DNA from: Listeria grandensis FSL F6-0971
Lineage (GTDB): Bacteria > Bacillota > Bacilli > Lactobacillales > Listeriaceae
Direction of reading: 5' to 3'
Assembly: GCF_000525835.1 (NCBI RefSeq)
Contig: NZ_AODD01000015.1
Span: 1 to 64,000 of the forward strand
DNA: 64,000 bases
Shown: piece by piece, positions 36,028-45,816 of the stretch
Layout of the letters: every line of letters begins with the position of its first letter
Position numbering within the stretch: position 1 is the first letter of the stretch
Made by a program: the position numbers and the translations under genes
Notes under the pieces: generated by a model
The model's database searches: none
The model's input: the letters and a program-made list of their open reading frames with translations, nothing else
Told to the model about the DNA's origin: nothing

Positions 36028-37746
36028 CGGTGGATTTGACGAAAAAACCATTTTACTTAGACGCGGCGCAGTTGAAATGGGTGGCGAATACGATAGCGAC
36101 GATGAGTTTGGAAGAGAAGATTCGACAGTTGTTTGTGATTGCGGCAGGAGACGCGAAGGATAAGACGTTACAAGAAGTTGCAGAATTTGAAGCGGGTGGC
36201 GTCATGTTGCGTCCATTGAAGGAAGCAGACGTCAGAAAAGTGAACACCTACTTGATGACGCATTCGAAAATTCCACCATTTTTAGCGGCTAATTTGGAGA
36301 CGGGCTCGAATGGCTTGATAGAAGAGAATACGAATATCGGGCATGAGATGTTGATTGCGGCGACGGGAAACGTGGATAACGCCTATGAATTCGGGAAATT
36401 TTGTATGGGTGAGGCGGCGCTGGCTGGTGCGAGCATGTCTTTTGCACCGATTATTGATATTAACTATAATTGGGAAAATCCGATTACGAATATCCGCTCG
36501 TTTGGTGACAATCCGGAGCTGGTTTCGGCAATGGGACAGGCGTACGTGAGGGGCGCACAAGAGGCGGGAGGCGCGGTAACAATTAAGCATTTTCCTGGAG
36601 ATGGTGTGGACGGACGCGACCATCATGTTGTTAAAAGTGTGAACAGTTTGCCGTTTCCCGAATGGATGCGGACTTTTGGAAAAGTGTACCGGGATAACAT
36701 TGATAATGGCGCGACGGGCGTGATGGTGGGCCATATTTCGTTGCCGGATTATTTTCAAGAAGATAAGGAAGTGGGGCTTCGGGACGTGCCTGCGAGTTTA
36801 AATCCAGCTTTGATTCAAGATTTATTGCGCGGAGAATTGGGCTTTAATGGCTTAGTGATGACAGATGCGTCTTTGATGGTCGGTTTTGGATCGCAAGGAA
36901 AGCGGCGAGATTTGTTGCCAAGGGCGATCGCGGCGGGAAATGATATGTTCTTGTTTACGAAGAATTTAGAGGAGGATTATCAGTTTATGATGGCTGGTTT
37001 CCGCGAGGGGATTATTACGGAGGAACGTTTGGATGACGCGATGCAGCGGATTTTAGGGCTCAAGGCGCGGTTACATTTGGATGCTCGGTTGGAGCGGAAA
37101 ACAACGCTTGATTCAGAGATAACTTCGAAACAATTGGCGAAAAAAAGTCGCGGATGAAGGTGTCACGCTGGTCAAGGATACGCAGCATCTGTTGCCGATT
37201 CATTCAAGTGAACAGCAGAAAATTGGAATTATCTCACTGGGCAATGAACTCGATGTTTTCGATATTTTAGAGCAGGGCGCGTCGGGAATTATGAAGCTTG
37301 CGTTGAAATTTCAGAAGCGGAAGAAAAAATCCCATGAGGCGTTCGGAGAAATTTTGACAGGGCGGGGATATCAGGTGAGTTTTATCGATCATTCGCAGAT
37401 TAAGGTCATGATGGAGTCGGTGAAGGAAAGTATTGCGGAGTTCACGAGTAAGTATGATCTGATTATTTATTTTGTAAAGAAGGATACGATGTCGAATCAG
37501 ACGAATTTGCGCGTGGAGTTCAAGTCGCTAGCCGGATTTGACGCACCATGGTTTATTCACGAAATCCCGACAATGCTAATCTCGGTGGCGAACCCGTATC
37601 ACGAGTATGATTTTGCCGATGTGATGACAATTATTAATGGCTACAGCCCAACAGACGAAGTGCTCCAAGCCATCGTTGACAAATTGGAGGGGAAAACCCC
37701 GTTTCGAGGTGTGTCACCAGTTTCGATGGATTTCTACACCAATTAA
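36024..37746 (+). pseudogene. GH3 glycosidase (beta-N-acetylhexosaminidase-like), frameshifted
   Basis: Glycoside hydrolase family 3. The NagZ-type substrate block is TIKHFPGDGVDGRDHH, and the nucleophile Asp is in NGLVMTDASLM. The second domain begins beyond residue 380. One extra A in the A7 run at 37140-37146 breaks the frame. With six A it reads KQLAKKVADEGVTLVKDTQ and continues to 37746 (573 residues). No signal peptide is seen, so the enzyme is cytoplasmic and would act on what the adjoining symporter brings in. The catalytic domain is before the break, so partial activity is possible. Confidence 0.87.
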
Positions 37747-37795
37747 AAAAAGATGTTGCTATTAATCGCTTGACTTAATAGCAGCATCTTTTTTT
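37747..37795. terminator. Bidirectional terminator after the GH3 gene
   Basis: AAAAAAAGATGTTGCTATTAA pairs with TTAATAGCAGCATCTTTTTTT, 9-base loop, between convergent genes. Confidence 0.9.
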
Positions 37796-37797
37796 GA

Positions 37798-37920
37798 CTA
37801 GAGACAAGCAAGTACAACGATGGTAACCATTAAAATAAGAAGTACAATACCGGCGCCTTTCCAACTCATTCCTCTAGAAAGTTCAGATAGGCTTCCTTGC
37901 GGTGTTTCATTGGAACGCAT
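37798..37920 (-). CDS. Small membrane protein, DUF6366-like
   Basis: 40 residues: a polar start MRSNETPQGSLSELSRGMSW, then one transmembrane helix (GAGIVLLILMVTIVVLACL). The GSLSEL...MSWKGAGI pattern recalls the DUF6366 family of small Bacillales proteins. GAGGGG precedes the ATG at 37920; the longer in-frame extension to 37983 has no ribosome site. Function unknown. Confidence 0.65.
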   Translation of the reverse strand: MRSNETPQGSLSELSRGMSWKGAGIVLLILMVTIVVLACL

Positions 37921-38039
37921 ATAGCCACAACCCCTCGTAATGGAATATTCGATAATAATCAATAGTATACGCGATTTGATCAAAAAGGCAATAAAAAACT
38001 GCTCCCTCTTGTTTGAAGGAACAGAGATGGGCTTAAATT

Positions 38040-38558
38040 CTAGAACTCCTCTTTTATTAATTTGATAATAAAAAAGGACAACAAAAAGAAGGCGGGCGGA
38101 AGTGGGCTGTCTTCTTGATATTCAATTAAAACAGCGCTACCGGACATGGATTTATCGATGGAAATGTGGCTGATATCGGTATGGTTTATTAAAATTTTGA
38201 TGATGCTTTTTGTTTCTGTTTGAATGATATCGATACGGTGATCTTTTTGGTTGGCTCGGATATGCAGATGGTGATCGCTACTTGGTATTTCTTTGAAGGA
38301 AATATCAAAGCTTGGGTCGAGGTTGTGGTAGACGACGGAAGAACCGTCTTCTCCAAGCCAACCAATTTCAATGGTCAGTGTCGCCAATTCTTTTTGTGTG
38401 GTGTCGTTAGAATAGCTGTATAGTGGATGGTTATTTTGAAATGAAATACGTGATGAGATTTTTTCAATATTTCCGATGATTTCTTCTTTTTCATTTTTTA
38501 CTTCGATTGGATTATTTTTTCGGATGACTAAAGGCTTTTGAAAGTGAAAGCTTGGCAT
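38040..38558 (-). CDS. Hypothetical protein, possible tubby-like fold
   Basis: 172 residues. A run of short beta strands (PLVIRKNNPIEVKN, IGNIEKISSRISF, LATLTIEIGWLGEDG) suggests the LURP-one/tubby C-terminal type of barrel. A final hydrophobic helix (PPAFFLLSFFIIKLI) could tether it to the membrane. TTAGGAGACG precedes the ATG. No close family recognised and no operon partner; the fold assignment is a guess from the pattern. Confidence 0.65.
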   Translation of the reverse strand: MPSFHFQKPLVIRKNNPIEVKNEKEEIIGNIEKISSRISFQNNHPLYSYSNDTTQKELATLTIEIGWLGEDGSSVVYHNLDPSFDISFKEIPSSDHHLHIRANQKDHRIDIIQTETKSIIKILINHTDISHISIDKSMSGSAVLIEYQEDSPLPPAFFLLSFFIIKLIKEEF

Positions 38559-38626
38559 AAAATCGTCTCCTAACTTAACCTATTTGTTGTATATAGACCT
38601 TTTCCCTTTATTTAGTAGGGGAAACA

Positions 38627-38663
38627 TAAAAAAACTCGCTTCTATATTTTAGAAACGAGTTTT
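38627..38663 (-). terminator. Terminator of the phosphate transport operon
   Basis: AAAACTCG/CGAGTTTT stem with an inner TTCT/AGAA pair; T-run on the minus strand after the pit stop. Confidence 0.8.
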
Positions 38664-38669
38664 GAAGTA

Positions 38670-39671
38670 TTATACTAAAAAGAAACGTAGGACATAGTAG
38701 ACAGCTGCAGCAAGTGCGGCTGAGATTGGTAATGTGATGATCCAAGTGATGATCATGCGCTGTGCTGTATCCCATTTAACACCTTTCACACGGTGAGCTG
38801 TTCCAACACCAAGAATAGAGGAGCTGATAACGTGTGTTGTGCTGACTGGTAGATGAATGAATGTTGCACCAAAAATGATGAATACGGAACTTAGATCTGC
38901 CGCAACGCCACTTACTGGTTTGATTTTCATGATCTTGCCACCAACTGTTTTGATGATTTTCCAACCACCGATCGATGTACCAACGGCCATCGCGATCGCA
39001 CAGGATACTTGTACCCAAAGTTGAACGTCGTCGGTATGTTGAAAACCGTTTGCGATCAAAGCGAGTGTGATGATACCCATTGATTTTTGGGCGTCATTGG
39101 TACCGTGTGTGTAGGATTGTAGTGCCGCAGTTCCGACTTGAATGTAGCGGAAACGACGATTTGTTGATGTCAGGTTTAAATTCTTTAAGAACATCTTGAA
39201 TAGGCTATAGATTAGGAAACCGACTCCAAATGCTAGGAATGGAGACACGATAAGACCGATGATGATGGTCAAGAAGCCTTTATATTCGAGTGCACCGAAT
39301 CCTGCTGCCGCAATAGCACCACCAGCAATAGACCCGATCAAAGCATGGGAGGAACTACTCGGGATACCGAAGTACCAGGTGAGTAAGTTCCAGGTAATTG
39401 CGGATATAAGGGCTGCGAGAATAACAAGGTCACCATGTGGTAAGGAGAATGGATCGACAATGTCTTTTGTAATTGTCTTGGCAACCCCTGTGAAGGAAAT
39501 GGCACCGACAAAGTTCATCACTGCCGCGAGAATAATCGCATGCTTCGGTTTTAATGCTTTCGTTGAGACACTGGTTGCAATCGCGTTGGCCGTGTCATGA
39601 AATCCGTTGATAAGGTCAAACGCTAGTGCTGCAATAACAATGACAATCGTTATAAATAACATACCTTCCAT
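38670..39671 (-). CDS. pit: Inorganic phosphate transporter, PiT family
   Basis: 333 residues and about ten helices. The two PiT signatures are clear: FDLINGFHDTANAIATSV near the start and GTNDAQKSMGIITLAL in the second half. It imports phosphate, probably as a metal-phosphate complex, with a cation. It is 12 bases downstream of the DUF47 partner gene on the same strand. No Pho box was sought in detail. Confidence 0.94.
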   Translation of the reverse strand: MEGMLFITIVIVIAALAFDLINGFHDTANAIATSVSTKALKPKHAIILAAVMNFVGAISFTGVAKTITKDIVDPFSLPHGDLVILAALISAITWNLLTWYFGIPSSSSHALIGSIAGGAIAAAGFGALEYKGFLTIIIGLIVSPFLAFGVGFLIYSLFKMFLKNLNLTSTNRRFRYIQVGTAALQSYTHGTNDAQKSMGIITLALIANGFQHTDDVQLWVQVSCAIAMAVGTSIGGWKIIKTVGGKIMKIKPVSGVAADLSSVFIIFGATFIHLPVSTTHVISSSILGVGTAHRVKGVKWDTAQRMIITWIITLPISAALAAAVYYVLRFFLV

Positions 39672-39683
39672 TTAGCCGGCCCC

Positions 39684-40304
39684 TTACGCGTTTTTCATAA
39701 CAATTGATTCAAGCGTATTGGCTACACTTTGACAACTGTCTGCGATTTCTTCAAAATTCTCATACACTTCTTTCATCCGAATTAAGCGGATTGGGTTTTC
39801 TTCATTTTGGAAAAGTTGAATCAAGGACTCGCGGTATACTTCGTCGCAAATCGATTCGTAATTCTTTATTTTGATAGCTAATGTGCGTACATCTTTTAAT
39901 TTTTTGTCGAATACGAGGTCTACTGCTTTTTCAATTTCCACAGTACTTGCTTCGATCGCATCGATGAATTTTTGCATATAATCGTCAAATCGTTTGATAT
40001 GACAGATCTCGAATGTGAAGGCAATCTGTTCAAAGCCGTCCATTACGTCGTCTAATCGGTTTGTTAGTTCTAACATGTCTTCGCGCTCGATTGGCGTGAT
40101 GAAGGCATCGTTTAGTTCTAAAATCATTTTGTGGACAAGTGAATCACCATGTGTTTCATATTCTTTCATCTTCTCCGAAAAAGTATGTAGATCTTCCCCA
40201 GTTTCAATGTCGTAAGAAGCGAAATAATTGGCGCCCTCACGTAGGTTTACTGCCATGTCATGTAATAATGATGCAAAACGGTCCTTTTTGTTTTTAAAAG
40301 CCAT
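39684..40304 (-). CDS. DUF47/PhoU-like protein paired with PiT
   Basis: A 206-residue all-helical protein of the PhoU-like DUF47 family. It has ETHGDSLVHKMILELNDAF, TPIEREDMLELTNRLDDVMD and an EEIADSCQSVANTLESIVMK end. Members are almost always next to pit and are thought to regulate it or associate with it. Conserved acidic residues suit metal binding. GGGGGAATT precedes the ATG. Confidence 0.93.
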   Translation of the reverse strand: MAFKNKKDRFASLLHDMAVNLREGANYFASYDIETGEDLHTFSEKMKEYETHGDSLVHKMILELNDAFITPIEREDMLELTNRLDDVMDGFEQIAFTFEICHIKRFDDYMQKFIDAIEASTVEIEKAVDLVFDKKLKDVRTLAIKIKNYESICDEVYRESLIQLFQNEENPIRLIRMKEVYENFEEIADSCQSVANTLESIVMKNA

Positions 40305-40764
40305 TTTTTAATTCCCCCGATCTTTTTTGTGTGATTTTTCCCAGTATAATAGGACTCACCTTTCATTGATGTCAGTGAGCGGATGTTTACAAAAAATATA
40401 CATAAAAAAATCATTACAAGGATAGAAATTTACTACATATTCATACTAACATAGGATGACGCCAATAGGTATCCTTTTTTTTGTGTTAAAATAGGTAAAA
40501 ACTACTTGAAATCGGTTACATTTGCTATTTGACGGCTTTCGTGACGAAGGGCTCTTTTATATATTTTTTTAGTTAGGGGAAGGTAACTTTTATGAAGGTC
40601 CTATTTTGGAGAACTAGATTGTGTTTTTGTTCACGATTTTGTTTTTATGGCGGTTGCTTTTTGGTAGATAAGCGGGGTGGATTTCTGTATACTGGTTTTA
40701 AGTATTTAATGAAAGAAAAGCGTTGCGATATTATATAAACTACGAAAAGCAGGAGGTTTTATCG
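40305..40764. other. Intergenic region between DUF47 and the aldo/keto reductase
   Basis: Divergent spacer of about 460 bases. No gene, strong hairpin or clear operator was found. Confidence 0.45.
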
Positions 40765-41634
40765 ATGGTCAATTCCTTTCAAGCACGTTATCGTTTAAAT
40801 AATGGTGCCATGATTCCTTATCTTGGTATGGGCGTCTTTCAAGTAACCGATCAGCAGCATGTCACTGGGGCAATTGAGAAAGCGCTTGAATTTGGTTATC
40901 GCTCGTTTGATACAGGTGCAGTTTATAATAACGAGAAGCTAGTTGGAGAGGCAATCGGACACAGTGATATCGCTCGGGATGATCTTTTTATTAGTTCGAA
41001 AATTTGGAACGGGGATCAAGGATACGATAAGGTATTGACCGCGTTTGAGCATACGCTGGAGAATTTGGGCGTGGACTTTTTAGATATGTATTTAATTCAT
41101 TGGCCGCTTACGGAAATGTACACGGAGACCTGGCGGGCAATGGAGCGTTTATATGAAGAAAAAATGGTGCGCGCAATTGGTGTAGCGAACTTTAAGGAGC
41201 ACCATTTGGCAAATTTGTTTGTGAAAGCGAATGTGAAGCCGGCAATTGACCAAGTGGAGACACATCCGCTATTGCCGCAGAATGAGTTGCGCGCTTATTT
41301 GGCGGAGCAGGGTATTGCTCACGGAGCTTGGTCGCCGCTCGCGAAGGGTGCGCTATTCCAGAATCCTGTGATTGGAGAAATTGCGAGGAAGCACGGGGTG
41401 CATGTGGATCAAGTGATTTTACGGTGGCATATGGAGCGGAATACGATTACGATGTCTCGTTCTATCAGCGCGAAACGGACACTTGAAAATACGCAGTTAT
41501 TTGATTTTAAATTGGACGCGGAGGACATGAAGCGAATTGGTCAATTGGAAACTGGTAAGCGTGTTGGTCCCGATCCGGATGATGTAGATTTCATGATAGC
41601 GAGCATGGAAAAAGAGCGTGCCATGTTTTCGTAG
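40765..41634 (+). CDS. Aldo/keto reductase
   Basis: 289 residues. Catalytic tetrad in place: Asp in FDTGAVYNNEKLVG (the Tyr is five residues on), Lys in FISSKIW and His in YLIHWP. The NADPH-binding RSISAKRTLENTQLF block is near the C terminus. It reduces carbonyl compounds such as methylglyoxal or glyoxal; relatives are B. subtilis YvgN/YtbE. AGGAGG precedes the ATG at 40765. It is followed closely by AlkD and VOC genes. Confidence 0.93.
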   Translation: MVNSFQARYRLNNGAMIPYLGMGVFQVTDQQHVTGAIEKALEFGYRSFDTGAVYNNEKLVGEAIGHSDIARDDLFISSKIWNGDQGYDKVLTAFEHTLENLGVDFLDMYLIHWPLTEMYTETWRAMERLYEEKMVRAIGVANFKEHHLANLFVKANVKPAIDQVETHPLLPQNELRAYLAEQGIAHGAWSPLAKGALFQNPVIGEIARKHGVHVDQVILRWHMERNTITMSRSISAKRTLENTQLFDFKLDAEDMKRIGQLETGKRVGPDPDDVDFMIASMEKERAMFS

Positions 41635-41657
41635 TAAGAGCAAAAAAGGAGAGAATC

Positions 41658-42317
41658 ATGGATAGTTATATAGAAACATTGATAGCATTTTTGAGGAGCC
41701 GAGCCTTGCCGGAGGAAAAAATTGCGATGGAGCAGTATATGCGAAATCAATTTGTTTTTTTAGGGTTACGAAGTCCGTTGCGACGCGCGGTTTATCGGGA
41801 ATTTGTTGCTGAGCAGGGCAAGCCGCGGGATTCATTGGCTGTGGCGAAGGTGTTATATGAACAGCCCGAACGTGAGTTTCGATATATCGCGATTGATATT
41901 TTGGCGAAGGATGTGAAGAAGCAGCCGCGTGAATCCATTGATTTTTATGAGCAGTTGGTCGTGACGGATTCGTGGTGGGATACAGTTGATTTGCTTGCAG
42001 GGACGCTTGTCGGTGGGCATTTTCAGGTGTATCCAGAATTGATGGAGGCGTATAATGCCAAATGGATCGGTGGCGAAAATATATGGCTGGCACGCACGGC
42101 GATCTTGTTTCAGTTGAAGTATAGGGACAAAACGGATGCGGCTTTGTTGTTCGCTAATTGTGAGAAGTGGCTAGAGTCTGAGGAATTCTTTATTCAAAAA
42201 GCGATTGGCTGGGCTTTGCGACAGTATGCTAAATTTGAGCCGGATGCGGTTCTTTCTTTTGTGGAGTCGCATGATTTGGCATCGCTAAGTCGCAAGGAGG
42301 CACTGAAACATTTTTAA
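41658..42317 (+). CDS. DNA alkylation repair protein (AlkD-like)
   Basis: 219 residues of HEAT-like helical repeats. The Trp-Trp-Asp active region SWWDTVDLLAGTLVG and the KAIGWALRQYAK block are diagnostic. AlkD excises positively charged alkylated purines without base flipping. AAAAGGAGAG precedes the ATG. It starts 23 bases after the reductase gene and ends 17 before the VOC gene, so the three form one operon. Confidence 0.92.
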   Translation: MDSYIETLIAFLRSRALPEEKIAMEQYMRNQFVFLGLRSPLRRAVYREFVAEQGKPRDSLAVAKVLYEQPEREFRYIAIDILAKDVKKQPRESIDFYEQLVVTDSWWDTVDLLAGTLVGGHFQVYPELMEAYNAKWIGGENIWLARTAILFQLKYRDKTDAALLFANCEKWLESEEFFIQKAIGWALRQYAKFEPDAVLSFVESHDLASLSRKEALKHF

Positions 42318-42334
42318 AAAGGAGGTGTAGTGAG

Positions 42335-42724
42335 ATGTTGCATCATGTAGAAATCAATGTTTCGGATTTGAAAAAGGCACGTATTTTTTGGGATGATTTG
42401 TTAGAACGGCTTGGTTATTCGCTTTATTCAGAATGGGATATGGGCGTTAGTTGGATGTACGGCGAGACGTATTTAGTATTTGTCCAGACGCAGGCACGTT
42501 TTGTGGATGCCGGCTATCATCGAGGACATATAGGCCTTAGTCATCTGGCATTTCATGTCGCGACGCGTGCCGACGTTGATACATGGACGGAGCGATTTAA
42601 GGCACAGGATATCCCGATTTTGTACGAGGATCGCCATCCTTTCGCTGGAGGACCGAATTATTATGCGGTTTTTGCAGAAGGTCCAGACCGGATGAAAGTA
42701 GAACTTGTTGCCAAATCTAAATAA
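42335..42724 (+). CDS. VOC-family (glyoxalase-fold) protein
   Basis: 129 residues with two beta-alpha-beta-beta-beta modules: HHVEINVSDLKKARIFWDDLLERLG first, and GLSHLAFHVATRADVD second. Metal ligands fit His4 or so, a His in LSHLAFHV, and Glu in MKVELV. Function within the superfamily (lyase, dioxygenase or resistance) is open. GGAGGTG precedes the ATG. Confidence 0.88.
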   Translation: MLHHVEINVSDLKKARIFWDDLLERLGYSLYSEWDMGVSWMYGETYLVFVQTQARFVDAGYHRGHIGLSHLAFHVATRADVDTWTERFKAQDIPILYEDRHPFAGGPNYYAVFAEGPDRMKVELVAKSK

Positions 42725-42769
42725 TAAATAACCCCCGAATCCTGTATGGTGGACTCGGGGGTTATTTTA
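42725..42769. terminator. Bidirectional terminator after the VOC gene
   Basis: AATAACCCCCGA pairs with TCGGGGGTTATT around a loop containing TCCTGTATGGTGGAC; shared with the convergent CNNM gene. Confidence 0.9.
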
Positions 42770-44092
42770 CGCTTCTTCGCTTGCTGTTTTCTTTTTCTCT
42801 TTTTTGAAAACTTCGATGTAAGAAATATGGTGTGGCTCAGCTTCTTTGACGCGGAAGATATAGCCATTGTTTTCAATTTCATCACCGATTTCAACTTCGT
42901 AATTGTGTGTTAAGAACCAGCCGCCAATCGTGTCAACTTCTTCTTCCTCGATATCTGTGCCAAGCATGTTATTCACCTGGTCAATCAAGACTTTAGCGTC
43001 GATAATGAAGTGTCCGTCTTTAATTTTGCGGATTTCTGGGATTTCGTCGGCATCGAATTCGTCACGAATATCACCAACAATTTCCTCGACAATATCTTCG
43101 ACTGTAACAAGGCCAGACGTACCGCCGTATTCGTCAAGCAAAATCGCGATATGCGAACGTTCACGCTGCATCCGAATCAGCAATTCCTTAATCGGGATGG
43201 TTTCAATAACACGAATAATTGGTTTGACATAAGGATCGATACTAAAAAGTGGATCGGAACCATTCTCTACATATGCGGAAAGGATTTCTTTTAAGTTCAG
43301 TACGCCAATAATATGGTCTTTATCGCCTTCGATAACTGGATAACGAGTGTAGCGTTCATATTTCATGATATCCGAAAGGTCAGCAATCGTACCGCCAGTG
43401 GCAACTGTAACGATTTCTGTACGCGGAATCATGACTTCTTTTGCCATTCGTTCATCAAAATCGAAAATCTTATTCACATAACTAAACTCGGATTGGTTAA
43501 TTTCACCGCTCTTATAGCTTTCGCCAACGATAATTCGCAGCTCTTCTTCTGTATGGGCAATTTCATGATCGGTCGCTGTTTCTAAGCCAAACATTTTGGC
43601 AATGACAACCGCAGATTCATTTAAAAGCCAGATGAATGGGAACATCACTTTGTAAAAAATGTGCAGTGGACGCGCTACGGATAGGGCCACGGCTTCTGTC
43701 TTGTCGATCGCGAGTGTTTTTGGAACAAGTTCGCCAACAACTACGTGTAAAAACGTGATTAGGATAAAGGCGATAGCGAAGGAGAGTACAGATGTGATCG
43801 AGCTCGGCAATTCAAATAGTACAAAGAGTGGATGAAGAGCGGCTTCAACGGTCGATTCCCCCAACCAACCTAGTCCAAGTGAGCTGATCGTGATACCCAA
43901 TTGACAGGCGGAAAGATAAGCGTTCATGTGACTATAAATATGCTTTGCCAAATGGGCACGTTTATTTCCTTCTGATATCAGCTGGTCTAAACGGCTTGGA
44001 CGCATTTTTACGATTGCAAACTCGGTTGCAACGAAAAAGGCAGAAATGGCGATAAGTAAAGCAATAATTAAAAATTTAGTGGTTAATATCAA
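42767..44092 (-). CDS. CNNM/CorC (HlyC)-family membrane protein with CBS domains
   Basis: 441 residues. An N-terminal DUF21 domain of four helices (SAFFVATEFAIVKMRPSRLD start) is followed by two CBS domains (MIPRTEIVTV, RYTRYPVIEGDKDHIIGVLN) and a C-terminal CorC/HlyC transporter-associated domain. Relatives export or regulate Mg2+. The start is uncertain: the frame opens with TTG at 44092 behind a weak site. A perfect AGGAGG lies about 40 bases further up, in a position that serves no in-frame codon. Confidence 0.9.
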   Translation of the reverse strand: MILTTKFLIIALLIAISAFFVATEFAIVKMRPSRLDQLISEGNKRAHLAKHIYSHMNAYLSACQLGITISSLGLGWLGESTVEAALHPLFVLFELPSSITSVLSFAIAFILITFLHVVVGELVPKTLAIDKTEAVALSVARPLHIFYKVMFPFIWLLNESAVVIAKMFGLETATDHEIAHTEEELRIIVGESYKSGEINQSEFSYVNKIFDFDERMAKEVMIPRTEIVTVATGGTIADLSDIMKYERYTRYPVIEGDKDHIIGVLNLKEILSAYVENGSDPLFSIDPYVKPIIRVIETIPIKELLIRMQRERSHIAILLDEYGGTSGLVTVEDIVEEIVGDIRDEFDADEIPEIRKIKDGHFIIDAKVLIDQVNNMLGTDIEEEEVDTIGGWFLTHNYEVEIGDEIENNGYIFRVKEAEPHHISYIEVFKKEKKKTASEEA

Positions 44093-44366
44093 TGATTGGC
44101 CATCTCTGATAAAGCACCAGAAATGGCGAACACCTCCTATGGTTTCTAAAGTTTATGTTGCGTTTGTGTCTGTTCCAGAGGATATTCACTCGGTAAGGAA
44201 ACACAAGGACAGCAACGGTTTACATCTATTATTTAGTTCCATATCGTTTTTTAGTTTGTCTGCCCCACTGTGTTTTTCCCTCCCAACGACTGCAAAAAAT
44301 ATACTTAATCTAAATTATAAATCAAACGTGTCAATAAAACAAGATTCAAAATTGGCTCATCGTGAT

Positions 44367-45263
44367 TTATTGGTCTGAATTTACTTTGTCATCGGAATCG
44401 AAATAGGGCTCGATGTGGACAAGTGTATAAGCATTTGGATAGGCGGCGCGGATGGCTGTTTCAATCTTTTCTGTAATCGCATGGCTCTGGGCAACGTTTA
44501 AGTCAGCTTTAACGGTAATCGTAGCATCAATCCAAATTCGATTGCCATTCATCCGAGCCTTGATATCCCTGATTTCATGGACTTGTGGGACATCGGCAAT
44601 GATGGTATGAATCGCTTCAATTTTTCTAATATCAAAACCGTCTGTGAGCGTGTGCGCCGCGTCATAGAAAATTTTCCAAGCGGTGTAAATAATGAGAAGA
44701 CCGACGAGGAATGCGGTGACATTATCGAGCCAAGTAATTCCGATAATTGCCCCACTAATTCCGATAAAAGTACCAAAACTTACATAAGCATCCGACCGAT
44801 TATCGTAGGCAGCAGCTTTGACGGCTAGACTATCAACTTTCTTGGCGAGATTGTTGTTGATTAAGTAAACGATGTACATCACGATGCCAGAAAAAAGTGC
44901 GACAATCGCGGTCAACGTGGATGGTGTTGCGAATTCTTGATGCAAAAAAGCGAGGAAGGATCGCCAAATAACTTCAATCCCGACAAGGAACATGATAAAA
45001 GAAGCTAGCAGAGAACTGATGGTTTCGGTGCGACGATGACCGTAAAGATGATCTTCATCAGGCGGAATTCGCGAAATTTTAAGGCCGATAAGTAGTGCTA
45101 CAGATGCGATGATATCCGTTGTATTATTTAAACCATCGGCTTGCAAGGCGTCGGAGTTGCCCAATGAGCCAATCACGATTTTCAGAGTGGCTAATAAAAT
45201 GTAGACAATAATGCTGAGCCAAGCTCCGCGTTCGCCTCGTTTTAAATCTTCATAGTTATCCAT
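44367..45263 (-). CDS. Cation diffusion facilitator transporter
   Basis: 298 residues with six helices. Metal-site residues are visible in SDALQADGLNNTTDI (helix 2; usual HxxxD replaced in part) and in AAAYDNRSDAYVSFG (helix 5, with Asp residues). A cytoplasmic domain follows (VPQVHEIRDIKARMNGNRIW). It exports Zn2+, Mn2+ or Fe2+. The first site DALQADGLNN lacks the usual His, which is closer to the Mn/Fe subgroup. A GAGGCAAC site precedes the ATG. Confidence 0.92.
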   Translation of the reverse strand: MDNYEDLKRGERGAWLSIIVYILLATLKIVIGSLGNSDALQADGLNNTTDIIASVALLIGLKISRIPPDEDHLYGHRRTETISSLLASFIMFLVGIEVIWRSFLAFLHQEFATPSTLTAIVALFSGIVMYIVYLINNNLAKKVDSLAVKAAAYDNRSDAYVSFGTFIGISGAIIGITWLDNVTAFLVGLLIIYTAWKIFYDAAHTLTDGFDIRKIEAIHTIIADVPQVHEIRDIKARMNGNRIWIDATITVKADLNVAQSHAITEKIETAIRAAYPNAYTLVHIEPYFDSDDKVNSDQ

Positions 45264-45354
45264 GTTGCCTCACCCCACTAATTTTTGTAACTAATAAAAA
45301 TCTCGCTAACAATGCGTATAGTATATACGGACTGCTAGTGAGACGTAAATATCT

Positions 45355-45774
45355 TTATAAGAATACTTTTTCTAATCCTTTGACAGAGGTGGCGATGTTA
45401 TCACAGACTTCTTGGTAATACGCCCACTTGTCTGGTTCATCTGTGGTTTGTTCAGGATCTTTAATATCCCAGTAAACAATTTTTTCCTCCAATTCAGCGG
45501 GGAACCCAGGAGCGAGTTCGGACGCAGAATCGTAGATGGTAACGATTAAATCAGCCTCTTTTAATAATTTTTGATTCGGAGTGACAGGCATTGACGCTGG
45601 TGGTTCCATCGCGTATTCGTGAAGTGCATCGGCGACAAATGGTGATGTTTTTGTAGCACACCAAGCACCGCTAACAAAATGGGCGTCATTGATGGCCAGT
45701 TTTTGAGCCCAAGCCTCGGCCATCGAACTGCGAATGTGCCTTGGGGACAAAAAATAAATGAGTGTTTTCTTCAT
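45355..45774 (-). CDS. ArsC-like low-molecular-weight phosphatase fold protein lacking the catalytic cysteine
   Basis: 139 residues of the arsenate reductase/LMW phosphotyrosine phosphatase fold. The P-loop position reads YFLSPRHIRSSMAEAW, where active enzymes have Cys-X5-Arg (FLCTGNSCRSQMAE-like). The rest is typical: VSGAWCATKTSPF, KEADLIVTIYDSA and the YWDIKDPEQT block. Two cysteines remain elsewhere (GAWCA, YQEVC), but none in the loop, so normal arsenate reduction is unlikely. The ATG at 45774 has AAGGA upstream. A sigma-B promoter lies 162 bp upstream. Confidence 0.85.
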   Translation of the reverse strand: MKKTLIYFLSPRHIRSSMAEAWAQKLAINDAHFVSGAWCATKTSPFVADALHEYAMEPPASMPVTPNQKLLKEADLIVTIYDSASELAPGFPAELEEKIVYWDIKDPEQTTDEPDKWAYYQEVCDNIATSVKGLEKVFL

Positions 45775-45816
45775 ACTCCAGATCCTTTCTTGCTTTGTTA
45801 GACTGAAAAAATGCAA

